A stretch of 64,000 bases of DNA, taken from the NCBI RefSeq assembly GCF_954871325.1, contig NC_088778.1, positions 11,665,882 to 11,729,881 on the forward strand. The letters are read 5' to 3'. Position 1 is the first letter of the stretch; every line of letters starts with the position of its first letter. Positions 26,601 through 38,800 of this stretch are shown in pieces. The translations under genes and the position numbers were made by a program. The notes below the pieces were generated by a model, which did not search any database, had not been told where the DNA came from, and worked only from the letters and a program-made list of their open reading frames with translations. The DNA comes from Gordionus sp. m RMFG-2023 (taxonomy: Eukaryota > Nematomorpha > Gordioida > Chordodea > Parachordodidae).

Positions 26601-26788
26601 TTGTATTGTTAAATGGATCGATTTAGGTCGATTTATAAAAAGGGCCCGATTAAGATTTTAGCCGATTTTGCTCAGATGGCAGAAACCTTTATTTGACAAA
26701 TATCGAGGCTTACATAATATTATTTTGCTTAAAATCTCAATCGGGCTTTTTTAAAAGTCGACCCAAATCGTGCCGTTTAACAACACTA
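26601..26788. mobile_element. Palindromic MITE, diverged copy
   Basis: Left TTGTATTGTTAAATGG, right CCGTTTAACAACACTA; interior words AGCCGATTTTGCTCAGATGG and ATCGAGGCTTACATAAT are shared with the family. Flanks TTCCTATA (26593-26600) and CTCCTATG (26789-26796) agree at 6 of 8. More diverged and so older than the 24043 copy. Confidence 0.7.
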
Positions 26789-26847
26789 CTCCTATGCCTT
26801 CCAAAAAATATATATTCAGCATCTAATTGATCCCAATGTATAGGAAC

Positions 26848-28158
26848 CAGGGTTGTGCAGACCGGTCAAATATGGTCAAATTCAAATAAATGTTTTTTAA
26901 GACAATATTCTATTTTAGTAAAAAAATGTATGTATATTTCTATAATTAATGTTTCACTCTCCATAGCAGAGCCTTGTTTTAATTTATATTCAATCTTATC
27001 ATTTTCTTTAACATTTTTTAAACAATCTTAGGTTATGATATACTCCTACCGATCTTCTGGTTGTCGAGATCTTCAATCGGATTTATTAAACACCTCTCTT
27101 AATATTCAATGTGAACAAAGCCCATTCCAACAACTTGAGCCCGAAACTGATTGTTTTTTATGAAAGTTACTGGTTTCCACATATTTTGGCTATTAAATAT
27201 ACCACCGCTTTTCTGAAAATATCACTTTAAATATTTTAATTATCATCACTTTATAAAACGACTAATTTTTGTATTATGTCATATGCATCATCAAACTGAA
27301 GTAAGATGCTCCCCTTATATTATGGATCCAATAAATAATCAGCAGTGCAGTGTGAGCACATGAATTTGGATTGTTTTCATTTTCAAACGTATTTTTAATA
27401 TTTTTTTCTTTAGGTTGTAAATTATAAAATCATAGTCTTGTATTATGCATTTTCTAAATTAAGCATCTCGTTTTTTACGTGAGCCAAGGTCAATAAGATA
27501 GCTAAATTATTATGAATAGTTTAAAATGTTAAAATTGTCCAAAATATCATTTAATATATTATTGGTAATTTTCGGGCAAATATCCAACTTCTTCAAATTT
27601 TATATAATGTAATATGAATTGGCAAAATTAGTAATTTCTCAAACCCTGTTTAAGTAAAATTATTATATTTATTCATATAATTAATAATGAGAAAAATTCT
27701 TTTTTTATATTTCAAATTGAAATTCTATTATATTATTATGAAAATTTTATATTTTTATATAAAATTATTTGTGTTGTTAAATTACCTAACTTTGACCATC
27801 TCTACTGTGGCTTAGTCAAGCTTGTAACCTAAAAAAAATCGAATTAAACTTCTAAGTCGAGTCTCAACTTGAAGATTGATTCTAATATCTTTGGTTAAAA
27901 ATATGGCTACACTGTTTTATTGACTAAAGTTAGGTAGTTTAACAACACTAAAAATTATAATTAAATCGATGCCTTGATGATACAAATATGTTTTAAAATA
28001 ATTTGGAAATAAATGATAAATATGCTTTAATATAAATTAGTTAATTAAAACAATATAGTTATTCACCAATAATATATTTTAGAGTATTTGACCAGGTCGT
28101 AAAATACTTCTGTCAATTGACCGAATTTGGTCGGTCAATTAACCGACTTGTCAACCCT
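26848..28158. mobile_element. Non-autonomous hAT element, 1.3 kb
   Basis: Left end CAGGGTTGTGCAGACCGGTC, right end ACCGACTTGTCAACCCTG. Flanks ATAGGAAC (26840-26847) and ATGGGAAC (28159-28166) agree at 7 of 8. The subterminal words GACCGGTCAA and TTGACCGAATTTGGTCGGTC pair with each other. No coding frame. It contains the MITE at 27779-27950. Confidence 0.75.
27779..27950. mobile_element. 172-bp palindromic MITE nested in a hAT element
   Basis: Ends TTGTGTTGTTAAATTACC and GGTAGTTTAACAACACTA, extended by CTAACTTT and AAAGTTAG. Perfect 8-bp target duplication AAAATTAT (27771-27778 and 27951-27958). It shares only the terminal word with the 223-bp subfamily; its interior is different. Confidence 0.88.
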
Positions 28159-29120
28159 GATGGGAACACATCTCTGTAAGATTATTTTCACATAATATTG
28201 TACTAAATTTAAGTTAGATGTACATGTAAATAAGATCTTTTTATATATATAAGAAAGCATATAACATTGCTATATGAAAATGCCAACCTTTGTGGAATTT
28301 ACAAAATAAATCTGGGCCATCATCTGAACTAATTTTAAAAAAATCAAATTAATTCTTATTAAATATAATGTTGTCCTCACACCAAGTGCTCCCGTAGAAC
28401 GTATTCTCACTCTAGGGAGGCTAATTTTTGAGGAGAAACAAGCGCGTCCTTTAGGCAGAAATTTTTAAAATAATTTATTATTAGAGGCAAATAAAAATTT
28501 ACTAAATCAGAATTTTTATAAAAACAATCAGTGTATATAAGTCGATTCGGAATCTCTTCATTTTAAATCCTTTACCGAGAGCGATTTAAAAAATTTTAAA
28601 GTCCGATTTAACCGGAAATGTATTCTAACATGGGTAGAGTACCCAAACTGAAAATTTCAAACAAATTGCCATGAACTTTAAAACTATTTCTAATTTATAT
28701 TAATTTTTATATGGATTTTTTATATAAATTAAAAAATACAAAAATGTCTATCACTGAAATTGGCTGAAATTTATAGGGTAATACTCTACACATGCTGGAA
28801 AATCCAAAAATCGCCTTTAGTAAATGATTTAAAATTGAGAGATTCCGAATCCCCACGGATTCCGAAACTCCATACGACATTCTGATATTTTATTTCGATG
28901 CACATATATTTTTTATTTTTGCCGGATTTTTTTTCAGTGTAATTATATTTTTATATAAATAAATTTTATATTTTCTTTATAATACCATTGATTAAGATTT
29001 GTAAATCGAAATTTTTTATATTAAATAAAAAAAATGTGCGTTAAAAGTAACTTTTAGAGTAACTTGTAACTGTAACTAGTTATGTTTTAAAAGTAAGTTT
29101 TAACAACACTAATAAATATT

Positions 29121-30265
29121 GCATTGCTAAAAAACATTAATCATAATTAATCAAAATTTTATAATAAAAAATATAAATTAAATATCCAATAATATATAAT
29201 TCTATTTTTATTTAATATTAATGGGAAAAAAATATATTTACTAGCTTATTACAACACAAATTTTATTTTTCAATTTCAAAATTTAACAAATTTATATCCA
29301 AAGGAGGGCGTTGAATGCATAAACATGAAAATATTACTTTAGAAAACCCGAATTATTATTGGTCAGAGATATTTTTTGTATTTAAGTGTAGATATATTTG
29401 GAAAACCTAAAAATTAAAAAAAAATGAGAGGTTTCTTTGACATTTAATTTATAAATAAGTTTAGAATCGAAAAATAACAGTAAACTTGTAAGGCATATAT
29501 TGCTGGCGTTATTGATAGAAATTTTTCATCTTTGTTTCCAATGCTTATATTTAAGTGTAAACATTATCCTAAAATATATTGTGATTTGATCGATTGCCTA
29601 ACTCAAAATAAAACGCTTACTAGTTATACATTATTCCTAAAAAAAATTTAAAAAAATATACGCGTATAAAACAAAAATCAAGATTTTTCCATGAATAACG
29701 CCAGTAGGAATAATGAATGCACACGTAAATATACGATTATAAAAAATGAAGATTTTGAAATGGATAACGCCAGCAATGCAGTATTTAGTCATGGGATTGG
29801 TCCGAGTCGGTGATCGGTCAAATCATGATATTTTTAAAAAAATTTTTGGGATAATGTTTTACACGTAAATATAAGCATTGAAAACAAAAATGAAGAGCTT
29901 TCTATTAATAATGCCAGCAATATGTGCCTTACAAGTTTGCTGTTATTTTTGGATTCTAAACCTACTCATAAATTAAATGTCAAAGAAGCCTATCATTTTA
30001 TTTATAATTTTTGTTTCCACATGATCTACACCCAAATACAAAAAAACTAACCAATAATCATTCGGGTTTTCTAAAATAATATTATCATATTTATTTTATC
30101 TTTTGGATATATATTTGTTAAATTTTAAAATTGAAAAATAAAATTTGTGTTACAATAAACCAGTAAATATATTTTTTTTCCCATTAATATTAAATAAAAA
30201 TATAATTATATATTATTGGATATTTAATTTCTATTTTTTATTTGATTGATTGCTTTTAGCAATGC
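29121..30265. mobile_element. 1.1-kb foldback element
   Basis: The outer ends GCATTGCTAAAA and TTTTAGCAATGC are exact inverted repeats. The arms of roughly 450 bp stay alignable as inverted repeats (for example CATTTAATTTATAAATAAGT near 29441 against ACTCATAAATTAAATG near 29965). The centre repeats the word AACGCCAGYA two or three times. No frame and no clear target duplication. It starts about 10 bp after the end of the nested stack. Confidence 0.65.
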
Positions 30266-30349
30266 AGTATTTAGTCATCATACCGCATTTTTATCATTCT
30301 TTTTTGTCTTTTTAAAAATAATTTATTAATTTTTCCTGTTTAAAAAATT

Positions 30350-30558
30350 AACGATTTTCCTTTTTTGAATGGGAATTTTCCTATTTGATACTTTTCCTCT
30401 TTTGATTGGATATTTTGCATTTTTGATTGACGCTTTTCCCTTTTTGTTTTACACTTTTCCCTTTTTATCGGACCTTTTCGCAAGCCTTTGATACTTTTCC
30501 TTTTTTGATTGAACTTTTCAATTTTGAGAGTTTTTCCTTTTTTGAATGGGAAACCCTG
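30350..30558. repeat. TTTTCCTTTTTTGAT-rich repeat, second copy
   Basis: Degenerate CTTTTCCCTTTTTGAT-like units end in GAATGGGAAACCCTG, as at 21585-21778. The unit order differs between the copies, which suggests expansion and contraction of the internal array. Confidence 0.55.
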
Positions 30559-31739
30559 TAAATTTATGAAAGTTAATTATCATTTTTTTTAATAATAATT
30601 AAAATTGAAAGTGGAGACAAATATTTAAAAATATGAAAATAATTACTAACTACCGCTCAATTTCATTGTGCAATCATTATTTTTTTGTAAATTGAATCAA
30701 TATTCCTCTTACATAATTTTTAGTTTATCATAATTTGAGCAATCGATTTTCTGATTAATCTCAAGTTATTTTATTCAAAGCAGGGGCGGACTGGGAGACT
30801 GGCCCTGTGGGAGATTTCTAAGATAGGCCTCTATGGCCCACTTTTACCCAGCCTACTGCCGGGATTTATAATATTTTATTTGAAATCTACTATACTATAT
30901 TAAAATTTAAAATAATTTTTATCTTTTTAATATTTCTGTATATGATCTTTTTAAAAGAATTACTCGTCCTTTGAGTTGAATGCATTATTCTTCATTAATT
31001 TATGAACTTTTGTGATTATTACATATATTATTTCATTCATTTAATGGCCGACAAGCCAATCCATAATAAATATTTAAAATAATCTTCCCATATTTTTTAT
31101 ATATTAGGAAAATTTTATATTATAATTCTTATTATTTCTTGTAATATATTTACTAAATCTTAATTGTTTTATATATATTTTTATTTTTTATTTATATGAA
31201 AGGGAGAAAAAAATCAGTTAACAAAATATAGAACAAAAAAATAAAATATTGATGAGTATTAAATAAAAGCTCTTGAATATTTTTATAATAAACGAAATCT
31301 AATAATATAAAAATGTAATATATTTTAAAAAAAAGAAGTAAAATATGCAAACTGTTGTTAATGCAATGGTCTGCTGATAGTGAGTTTGATGCAATAATAT
31401 TATATTGTTGTGCACGGCTCAAAATCGATAGCATTTGACTAAATCTCTCATATGCCACAAAAGGTTTGGTCTTAAAAAATTGAAGTATAGGAGTGAGACA
31501 AAATGAAATAATTTCTTTTTATTTTGCTAAAATAAAATAATATCGTAAAATATGAATATTATTAATTGTATTAAAATTTATATATATCGTAAATTACCAA
31601 AACAGAAAAAGAAGCAGAATTAGAATACTGTGTTGTATTAAATTGCTAAATGATATAAAATGAATATTATAAGAAATTATTAAACGTTTACTTTTAAATC
31701 GGTTTTGAACATTTAAAAAGAAAAGGATTTGCTGAAATT

Positions 31740-33720
31740 GTGATTAAGGTTAAATTTCCATCAAGGTTAGCTCAACAATTTTCTCATTAATAGTGAACAT
31801 TTGCACAGATATTCAAGAATCTTAATTTTATTTCTTCTAATAATTTCCTTTCTACCGACACCATTAAAAATGCTTCTAAATAATCCTGCCCAATATTTGC
31901 TCGCAGTCTATTTTTAATTAGCTAAATGTTCGTTTACAATTTACTTGTGAAAAAGATAAAGTAAGTAGATATTCATATATATATATAAATTTGTATATGC
32001 AGATGTATGCATATTATACCGGAATAACGTCTCATATACACATATCAAACATTGTTTGCATTTTATATTGCATTTATTTAAAAAATCTCCATTGCAACTT
32101 TCTTTCATAGAATGAAATTCTTCATATTCACTGTCTGACGTGTAATCACTATGATTGATGAAATTTTCTGTACTCTTCTTCAAGCCAATGAGTAAATTGC
32201 TATATATTCTAAAGAATAAAATTAGTTCTTCTCGCAGTTTATCCCTATCTACCTTTGCTAATGAAAAGATTCTTTTCAAAGCCTCTTTTGTTATATCTAT
32301 TAATTTTATCAAAACTTCTTGATGGAAATATTGAGCATCATTTTTTTTCGAAGATTCTCTGTAAAACTAATTAATATCTTATCGATGATATCGCGAAAAA
32401 CATCAATTCTGTGAATTTGAAAAGAGTCATTTGGACTTTCACCTGAGCATTCCTCAAAACACATCTTTTTTTACGATTAATTCTCCCCAGGCGGTATTTC
32501 AGTTTCCATGCATATGTCATCAGGTATCATCAAATGGCCATATCTTTATTGATTGATAATGCCATATTTGTAGCTTCCATATGTATTGAGAGGAAATTTA
32601 TATTAAAAGAAAATTTAGAATCTTCAACCATTTTCCAGGCAGTCAAAATGTCAAGGTTTTTTTTATAAATATCTTGATAGAGGCCCAATTATTTTAAAAA
32701 TTTTCAAAAAAATTTGTGCCGTTAGGAGGGTTTTAAATTTGCATAGCTTTTCTAATAAAGCCGTGACTTCTGAAGTCGTTTTTGCATCAAAAGAATCTTT
32801 ATTATATATATAATGTAAGGCACTTATTGTAGTAGATATTAGCCCATATTTTTCATTAAACATCCAAAAACTACTTTCTCGCGTGCCCACCATCTTGTTT
32901 CCCCAATTTTTTAAGCCTTTTTAATTTTTTTGAACCAATAAGCGGGTTATTCACACTTGCATTCGTCCAAACTTCCATTCATTTATAAGTTTCATTAAAA
33001 AATGTCGCAAGCCTATTTATTAATTCAAATAGATTTTTCGCCTCGAGATTAACACATGTGTCACAAACATAAGTTAAGAATGTGGCTATAGCACCAAATA
33101 TATATACTGTCTGCTTTGCTTAATTTGAGCTCGCAAGCCAACAAATTCATTTATCATGTTGCACCATCAAAAGATTCATCAATTATATTATTTAATTGTA
33201 ACCCTTGTTTAGAGAAACAAGAACTTAATAAATCAAAAAGTCCTTTACCTGAAGAATTAGTCACTTTAACTACTGCACAAAGGTTTTCTGTAATTTCTCC
33301 ATTATAAATGTACCGCAAACAAATTGTAGCTTGATCATATATGCTTATATCCTGAGTGCTGTCCATCTGTATGCTGAATCTTTTATTACCTAATTGTTCC
33401 TTAATTCGCTTTCTAAGCGCGTATTGCATCAATAATTTTGCTAACGGTCGTCTTGGATAATAAGATAATTAAGGAACCTCTTCCCTTGGAATGTAACTTG
33501 CCTGAGAGTTAAGTTTTTTCTTCCTATGTTTGCTTCTTTGAATGGATTTATTTAAATGATAATTTAGGATTGGATCATAATTAGATAGGTGAGTATCAGT
33601 TCTAGGAAATTTCCATGATTCAAACTTAATCTTCAAAATTTGATAAGGTTTCATTACAATCAGAACCTCTATTTGGCATATTTTGACGCCCTGATAGCTT
33701 AACAATTTCAAATATGTTTA
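31740..33720 (-). pseudogene. Broken hAT transposase of the 4.7 kb element
   Basis: Read from high to low coordinates: 33469-33711 gives an N-terminal piece (YQILKIKFESWKFPRTD). 33154-33432 gives the first catalytic block KRFSIQMDSTQDISIYDQA, continuing as TICLRYIYNGEITENL, and further on a DGATNM-like piece. 32663-32893 gives RESSFWMFNEKYGLISTTIS. 31740-31940 gives a C-terminal dimerisation piece resembling LKNRLRANIGQDYLEAF, but only across frames. At least three frame changes or stops interrupt it. The strand 33720-34740 may encode further N-terminal pieces, which I could not match. Confidence 0.7.
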
Positions 33721-35320
33721 ATTATATGAGTATTACTTGAAATCTGCTTTGCTTTTCCAGCTTAAGTTTATTATTAACTTAATCTTGTATGCTGTTGTCA
33801 TTGGATGCCTTAAGAAAGTATTCCATTGCTTGGATATGAACAGATTTTCATGAATTAGAATATATATAAAATTGGTGCACTCTTTTGAAAATGAATTTTC
33901 ATAACCAGCAAAAGCTATACAAATTGGTAAATAGCTTTAATTTCATGATCAATTATAGCAATTGAAAGCCAATTTCACGGTACTTTATCTTCCATAACTA
34001 CTCTATTACAAACGCGATGTATTTAGTCTCAGGACCACAGGTTGGATTGGATGTTGCTGTAAAAAGGCAAGTTTTTGTAATTGTTAAATTTGGATTTAAA
34101 TGAAATAAATTTGACAGGTGAGATCTTTTTCTTTAAATTTGCTGCTTCTGTGCATGAAAAGCCAGATATTCGATTAGAATTTATAGATGTAGGTATTTGT
34201 AATGTAGATATAGATGAAGGTATTTGTAATTTAGATAAAGATGAAGGTATTTGAAATGTAGATAAAGATGAAGTTTCCTTTTAAGTTAGGGATAGAATAG
34301 GAATGCTATTATCATTTGAAAGAAATTATATTGGAATATTTGGTGAAATTGTATTATCATGTATAGGTAAAGAAGAATCTGAAGTCTCTGAGCATAATAA
34401 ATATGCTAATTTTTTTTGTGGTTGAGAAAAATCAAATGTTATATTAGAACATGAACCAAAATTTATAATGGGTGAAGATACTTGTAATAAACATTAAGAT
34501 GGATGAATATTTTTTATATGTAATTTATGTGGACTTTTTATGGTGTTAATTACAATATCAGGCAATGTTGTATTATTACCTTTTATGGAGCATAAAAGAG
34601 AGTCTAAAGAAGCTTCAAGAAATGACGATGTTTTTGATAAGTTTGTAGTTGTTATATTGAAAAAAGACAACTTTTGCTGTTTTGGATTTTCACCACCTAT
34701 CTTAAGTTTACAATATTTATCATGAAGTTTTTCTGCTCCACTTCTGTATTATCTTTTTTTACTAAATATTTTTATGCATGATAATATAAAAAAATATAGA
34801 TTTTAATTTAAAATTAGAATTTATATTTTATAAAATAATTATCAAGGTTATCTATATATTTTTTCTTTATATTAATGATCTAAGTCAGATAAAATGTTGA
34901 TGTTATGTTTGAATGATAGGATAATTAATAATCAATATATTTAAGTAAAGATTCCACTCTAGTCCAGAAAAATCCTTAAACATTTACAATGGATTATGTT
35001 TGTGAAAAATATGATTCATTTTAGCTGGGAGGGAGGGGGGGCAGAAATTTTCTTAATGCTTATACTTAGTACTGGGTTAAAATAGTGAATTTCAATTGTT
35101 TATTATTTTCATTTTGGTTCATTTTCAATAATAATAATGTGTTTTCTATATACAAACATAAATTTTAAATAAAATGAATGAATGAATTTTTTTTATAGTG
35201 CCTATAATTCCACCAGATAATTAAATTAATATTTTAAATATCTAATATTTAAAAAAATTTATATTAAAATATATTTAGATTTTATGCCAATAATTAAAAA
35301 AAAAATTTCTTTACTAAGAA

Positions 35321-35398
35321 GGCCCCCAAATTTGTAATTTATTAAGGAGAGGCTCCCAAATTTGTAATTTATTAAGGAGAGGCCCCCAAATTTGTAAA
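35321..35398. repeat. 30-bp tandem repeat, 2.6 copies
   Basis: The unit GGCCCCCAAATTTGTAATTT plus ATTAAGGAGA starts at 35321, 35351 and 35381. It is subterminal in the 4.7 kb hAT element, a usual place for transposase-binding repeats. Confidence 0.85.
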
Positions 35399-35875
35399 AT
35401 CTAGAGGCCCCGTGGGAGATTTTTCCACTAGGCTTACTGGCCAGTCCTTCCCTGATTCAAAGTATAAATTTTAAGAAAAGAAAGCTAATTTTTTAAAAAG
35501 GTATTTTAAGCGATTTTATGCTTAAAGGCAAAACTATTTTATTTGGTTGAAATTAAAAATGAATGTTAATTATTTCGATCAAGGTTCACAATATTCATAT
35601 AATAAAATATCAATATAAGCCAAAAATAGGATATTAAACGAGATTATTAATGTTTAATGCCATTTTTATTCAATTTTAAATAATAAAAGACATATCAATC
35701 AGGCTCAAACAACGGGTATCGCGTTCATATTTTTCTTTCATGGATAAAATTAGTATAAGCTTCATAAAATAAAATCTTTCCAAATTTATTCGAAATCTTA
35801 AAGAATAAAGTAGGCGAAAAGTTAATATTTAAAAAAACGATAGGTGTGAAGTATATGAATGACAATTGACTAAAC

Positions 35876-38800
35876 TTATAGTAGTACCCTTTCGTAAAAA
35901 TACATGTACGCCAAATTGAGTGGTGGATTATTGGAAAGTGCAACTTTAGAATCGTTGAATATGACCCAGTCTCCGTCCTTCTTTATGTGGCATACGTAGT
36001 GTCCACAATTCAAAGAACTGCCAACATGACTCACAAATCCGACCAATCGGTATATGGTACTTTCGGCGGGATCTAAATGGTGGATATGATTCGTTATATG
36101 TTCAGCACTTTGCTCTGACTGATCGGATTGGAGGCTATTAACTGATTGGTCAATCTGCACACGAATATGGTCATGGAATACATGTCTGCCGGAATTATTC
36201 AAAATTTTGTCCCTAAACGTAATAGATTTAAAATATAAATTAAAAAATATACAGATTATCAAATGTATTGTAAATTTAATAAATTTTATTATATTGCTCA
36301 TTTTAAAGGGTTTGGGTTTTCCACACAAAAAAAGAAATTATCCTTCGCAATGCTTATAGTCACAACATTATAGATGTTAATACGAGAGAAAATAACAATC
36401 AAAATCCTTGGAAAAAAGGGTTCATATCTTCATTTTATCATTTAAAAAAAAGAAATTAATTAATTACCTATTTTGCATCTTTATTTTATTCAAATTTTTC
36501 TTTTAAATTTTTTTCATTCTTTTAAATAGCATAAATGATGAAAAAACGGAGTAAATTAAAGATAGATTATAAAATGAAATCTAAACAATTTTAATTTCAT
36601 AAAAGCAAATAATTTAAGGTATAGTTGAAATTAGTGTTGTTAAACGGCTCATTTTGAGCCGATTTTTTAAAACGGCTAACTCAATATTTTAGCCAGAAAA
36701 ATATTGCCTAAGTCTCGAGATTTCGATAATATATGCCTAGACCTTTGTTCCTTCTATGAGCAAAATCTTGAGGCTTGCGTAATATTTTTCTGGACGAAAT
36801 ATTGAGTTAGCCGTTTTTAAAAATCGGCTCAAAACGAGCCAATTAACAACACTAGTTGAAATGGTAACAATAAATAGGCGGCCATTAAAAGTAACAGTGG
36901 GTTTATAATACTTAAGAGAGTAGGAAGAAACTTATTAATGATATTTATATAAGAAATGAAGTTCCTGAAACTGCTAGTAGAATACGAGATCAAATAATAA
37001 ATCAGGTTTGGGGAAGTCTTCATTCAATGAAGATTGATTGTGTTACCAGATTAGATAGAACTATATTAAGAATAAATATACAATTTATTGAAAGAGACAA
37101 GATTATTTTAAGGGAGATATTTGAAAAATCTTTAAGCGAAAATATAAAAAATATTTTATTAGAAGTGATGAAAGCTTTTAATATTTTTAGAAATATGGTT
37201 AAATCTATCCCATTATTAGATCAAGAATTCCACCAGATTTATGGTAAGATTGACAATTTTAAATAATAATGAAAAATATAAAATCATTATAAATGTTTAA
37301 AAATTAACGATTGTCATTTTTAAAATTAACTTCTTTCTTTTAAATCATACTTTCAGTAATTGACATCTTTCTTTTATTGAATAACAAGTACAGTATGTAT
37401 TACGAATGTACAAACAAAAAACTTTATTTTACTTTACGGTGACTGATTGAATCCCAGTTTCTTCAGGGTGGCTGAATAGCCAATCGAGAGCACGTTCGGG
37501 GTCGTTCTCGGTCTGGTCCAAAGCGGTATTCGCCCTCTCTACGCTAAACCCCATATCGGTTATAACGTTCACATGTTCCAAGGTAGAGCGAGAGGTTTGG
37601 AAATATTCAGGTGAGGATTTTGATTGGGATGTTAATAGGGAGTTAAGAACCGCTTCGATAGTGATGGCGGGGGATTCGGTTTGAGAAGCTATCGCTGCAT
37701 TTATGGCGATGACAGAGAAACCCATGGCTAGGAGTTCCTTAGATATCTCGTTTTTGAGTATGAGGGCTTCAGGGTTAGAACAGGATTGATCTGACCAAAG
37801 TGAATACAAATATTTTTTATTAATGAAGGCTTGTTTTAGTTAGAAGAAGAATCTAGGCATAAAATTTTATTAGAGGAAACCTTTACAAAGAAAATATGGT
37901 ATTTATAATTAATAAAATTGATCATATTTATATTTTAAATGGAAGGGGGTGGGTATATCGGTATCAAGTATCACATAAAAGGGTAACTTAAAATTGCATG
38001 ATTTAAATAATTAACAGACTATTACGTGTTATAACATTGTAATCGAGATGAGCATGATAATCGTCCCCAACAAGGTTATTCTGAGTTACCATATCGCTAA
38101 ATAGAATATTTTCTTCTTCCTTATTACTTAAGGGGAGTGAAAAAAATAAATATATTATATAATTAAAATTTGTAAATCGATTGGATTTTTGAAAGGAACG
38201 GGGATTCAAACAATTGAAATTTTTCCATTTATTTATAAGATAATTATAAATAATTATTATGGCATATTCACAAATATTGGTTTTTCTTTTTTAATACCAA
38301 CTTTGCTTAACATAACCAAGTTATTACCCATTAATTATTACCATTTTAAATCAAATTTATTTTATCCGTTTTATTATAATAAAATTAATATAATGTAATA
38401 AAAGTTCTAAATTGTAATGAATAATTTCGTTATTAACATCCAATGAGTGTTGAATAAAATTTTTATATGCTCAAATTTAATTAATATCCAACAACGCACA
38501 ATAATAATCTTATAGAAAATGTGTTAATTAATATTTAGATATAATAGTTTGTATGATATAAAGATTACCGAATATTGAGTAAATATTATTACAAATATAT
38601 TTTTTTAGGAGCACCTTCCGGAATATGAAACTTGTTTATTTGACTGGAATGAGGACCAGCAACCTTCATTCAGTGGCCTGGATTTTTTTACAGGGCCGCA
38701 GAAATAATTTTTTATAAGTTCGGCCCATATTTAATATATTGTATTCAATGAAAATAAACAATATTTCAGTGTATTTAGGCAATGGTTCTGAAATTTATTA

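Larger units (their letters stand above)
25801..29111. mobile_element. Outer element of a nested stack, GTAACTAG-rich ends
   Basis: Left end TAGTGTTATTAAAGTAACTAG and right end GTAAGTTTTAACAACACTA share the TAGTGTTGTTAAA terminus of the MITE family. Both subterminal regions carry the word TAACTGTAACTAGTTAT. Flanks CTAAATAC (25793-25800) and ATAAATAT (29112-29119) agree at 6 of 8 bases. At least three younger elements (26601-26788, 26848-28158 and, inside that, 27779-27950) sit within it, which accounts for about 1.5 kb of its 3.3 kb. No transposase frame is seen. Confidence 0.5.
30781..35454 (-). mobile_element. hAT transposon, 4.7 kb, perfect 8-bp duplication
   Basis: Left end CAGGGGCGGACTGG, right end CCAGTCCTTCCCTG, with longer subterminal inverted words around CTGTGGGAGATTT and CCCGTGGGAGATTT. 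The 8-bp duplication ATTCAAAG is perfect (30773-30780 and 35455-35462). Minus-strand pieces of a hAT transposase of the ZMYM/DUF4371-like group fill the middle. The element length is that of an autonomous copy, but the gene is broken. Three 30-bp repeats lie near the right end. Confidence 0.92.

Noticed and set aside
25507-30558. One 5-kb element bounded by AGGGTTTCCCAT at 25508 and ATGGGAAACCCTG at 30558
   Set aside because: The possible 8-bp flanks TATCTATT and TAAATTTA agree at only 4 of 8 and the two subterminal regions are not clearly paired. Two separate copies of the repeat are the simpler reading.
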